Shown: positions 63,201 through 64,000 of the stretch, piece after piece | How the letters are laid out: each line of letters starts with the position of its first letter | Position numbering within the stretch: the first letter of the stretch is position 1 | Notes under the pieces: generated by a model | What the model was told of the DNA's origin: nothing | Seen by the model: only the letters and a program-made list of their open reading frames with translations | The model's database searches: none | Assembly: GCA_049293015.1 (NCBI GenBank) | Contig: JBATSB010000154.1 | Coordinates: forward strand, 1-64,000 | Source: UBA2330 sp049293015 | GTDB taxonomy: Bacteria > Bacteroidota > Ignavibacteria > Tepidaquicellales > Tepidaquicellaceae | Direction of reading: 5' to 3' | Length of the DNA: 64,000 nt | Made by a program: the position numbers and the translations under genes

Positions 63201-64000
63201 ATGCAGGTATAAAGTCATCCGATGTAAGTTACATTGAGACACACGGAACCGGTACACCGCTTGGTGATCCGATAGAAGTGAATTCAATTGTAAAAGTAAT
63301 TTCCAAAGACAGGTCTGAAGATAACCCATGTTACATCGGATCAGTAAAAACTAACATCGGTCATCTCGAAGCTGCTGCAGGGATTGCAGGCATTATCAAA
63401 ACAAGTTTAGCTTTATATAATAAAAAAATTCCGAAGCATCTGAACTATACTTCACTTAATCCTGAAATACATTTAGACGAAACTACTGTAAAGATCGCTG
63501 AAACAGAGATCAGCTGGACTGACAATAAAAGATTTGCAGGTGTAAGTTCTTTCGGATTCGGCGGAACCAATGCTCATATTATTCTTGAAAATGCTCCCGC
63601 AGATTTAACAGCATCAAATCCAGTTTCAAAAAAAATGCCCTTCAACATTCTGACGCTTAGCGCAAAAAGTGATAAAGCATTGAAAGAGCTCGCAAAAAAA
63701 TATAGAGATCTGATAACTGAAAATAATTTGAATCTAAAAGATATCTGCTTTACTGCAAATACAGGCAGAGCTTCATTTAGTCACAGGTTAGCTTTAGTTT
63801 GCTCTGACAATGATAGTTTATCGAAGCAGCTAAATAGTTTTATAATTGATAAAAATTCATTTGGTCTGTTAAAAGGAACAACAAAAATAAATCATATTCC
63901 CAAAGTTGCATTTTTATTTCCGGGACAGGGAGCACAGTTCATCGGAATGGGAAAAGAATTATACGACACCCAGCCGCTCTTCAGAAATATTATAAACAGG
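60272..64000 (+). CDS. polyketide synthase FAAL-ACP-KS-AT (partial, runs off the window)
   Basis: An open frame of 1243 codons with no stop before the window end. Domains: fatty acyl-AMP ligase (about 1-560, TSGSTGIPKGVMVNHRNL from 169, WLPIHHDMGLIYG), acyl carrier protein with GMDSLKAVQLS (phosphopantetheine Ser632), a ketosynthase from about 692 with active-site Cys856 (DTACSSSL), His991 (ETHGTGTPLGDP) and His1031 (NIGHLEAAAG), then the start of an acyltransferase (FPGQGAQ, about 1216-1222). So a fatty acid is activated, loaded and extended. TTG start. The rest of the synthase lies outside. Confidence 0.96.
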   Translation, partial: MEKAQNLVDLLIYRSQKQPDKTAFVFLEDGETESGTFSFKALDIRAKSIAYCLQTKNLNGERALLIYESGLEYLDSFFGCLYTGVISVPLHPPGKNKSLSRIAAIAKDSDAKVILSTTEIYDELKDEFAKDDFLKDLEWILTETISDVNSEKWINPGIKPETLAYLQYTSGSTGIPKGVMVNHRNLLANLEIIDKSHPHDDKSVMVTWLPIHHDMGLIYGILLPFYSGYTCYFMTPQAFVQKPYRWLSAISKYKGTHNAAPNFAFELCVNKITDEQKKSLDLSTWTTAMNAAEPVRAETIERFSEYFSECGFEKRYFSPGYGLAEGTLILSTTFTKDEPVLKRFNDTDIEKKNKAVVSIAEDKISKVHAGHSHSIEDTRLAIVDPVSLIECKEGEVGEVWASGVSIAQGYWQREDATAETFKAHIKDTNEGPFLRTGDLGFIYENELYITGRYKDLIIIRGQNHYPQDIEYTVEASHPALRLGCVAAFSIDFEGEEHLGIVQEIQKNFVKDFDTDEIVKAIRKAVSEEHDLQVQSITLIKPGTVPKTSSGKIQRKACLQGVLDNELEVLAEWTQGELKDLRPKEISKNEKTKFKATSINIKNWLVKRLSDLMQISIDSIDVSESFAAYGMDSLKAVQLSGDLETLLDRHLPDTLVYDYPNVNALSEFLSTENVQSADDFKENINTKVISKIENEPIAIVGIGLKFPGADGPDEFWNLLKEGRDAITKIPEGRWKESSMKPSTVRYGGFVNDTDKFDPVFFGISPREALQIDPQQRFTLEVAWNTMEDAGIDPSTLAGKDVGVFMGICTYDYARFSAGRKEIFDVYTGTGTSLSIAANRISYLFDFRGPSIAIDTACSSSLVALHTACNSLRNGESSLALAGGVNLLLAPDWNVVFTEADMLAPDGKCKTFDAAADGYVRSEGCGIVVLKKLSDAIKDGDRIYSVIKGSAINQDGKSNGLTAPNGPSQENVISKALNNAGIKSSDVSYIETHGTGTPLGDPIEVNSIVKVISKDRSEDNPCYIGSVKTNIGHLEAAAGIAGIIKTSLALYNKKIPKHLNYTSLNPEIHLDETTVKIAETEISWTDNKRFAGVSSFGFGGTNAHIILENAPADLTASNPVSKKMPFNILTLSAKSDKALKELAKKYRDLITENNLNLKDICFTANTGRASFSHRLALVCSDNDSLSKQLNSFIIDKNSFGLLKGTTKINHIPKVAFLFPGQGAQFIGMGKELYDTQPLFRNIINR

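Overview
The window comes from an AT-rich chromosome that most resembles the Ignavibacteria / Bacteroidota-Chlorobiota group. Supporting signs are a secreted protein with a C-terminal type IX secretion sorting domain of the YPNPFN type, a fused CcoN-CcoO cbb3 oxidase with a one-heme CcoP, a YpdA-type bacillithiol-disulfide reductase, many lipoproteins with Bacteroidota-like lipoboxes, few Shine-Dalgarno sites and many TTG starts. This placement is inference from gene content only. I see no rRNA, tRNA, CRISPR array, insertion sequence or prophage.

Layout. 1-9.6 kb: a possible 3' end of a gene, then housekeeping and metabolic genes (NrnA-like phosphoesterase, leucyl aminopeptidase, NamZ-like muramidase, SDR, pyruvate kinase overlapping ypdA) and a secreted dockerin-like protein. 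9.6-20.9 kb: a respiratory block on the minus strand, reading ccoI, ccoS, a Cys/Met-metabolism PLP enzyme, ccoNO fusion, ccoQ (58 aa), ccoP, ccoG, fixH and a TauE/SafE-like gene. After a terminator come an FNR-type regulator with the cysteines for an Fe-S cluster and a lone cyclic-nucleotide-binding domain. An FNR-like palindrome lies upstream of ccoI, so a local oxygen-sensing circuit is likely. 21-23.5 kb: groES-groEL under a CIRCE element, followed by three successive terminators within a 100-bp tandem repeat.

23.5-40 kb: mixed functions, including a T9SS-exported arylsulfotransferase-like protein, a DUF2400 protein, a truncated hydroxyacyl-CoA dehydrogenase relative, a nucleoside phosphorylase, ComEC, a membrane protein with a gapless internal duplication, a TsdA-like dihaem cytochrome, a Rieske oxygenase and PepT. 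40-49 kb: an ECF sigma factor overlapping its probable membrane partner, then a TetR-TolC-adaptor-RND efflux operon and a VOC protein.

49-57.5 kb is the most unusual part. An HD phosphohydrolase fused to a PycTM (Pycsar effector-type) membrane domain is followed, in the same frame after one stop codon, by a SixA-like phosphatase whose normal Met position is ATC, and then by polyphosphate kinase 1. Converging on these are a membrane-anchored class III cyclase, an outer-membrane barrel with a kinase-like N-terminal domain, and an SdiA-regulated-type lipoprotein. Together they suggest a cyclic-nucleotide / polyphosphate signalling or stress (possibly defence) locus.

57.8-64 kb: a cytochrome P450 lacking the usual I-helix Thr, two small genes, and the start of a FAAL-ACP-KS-AT polyketide synthase that runs off the window. 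This is probably the edge of a biosynthetic cluster.
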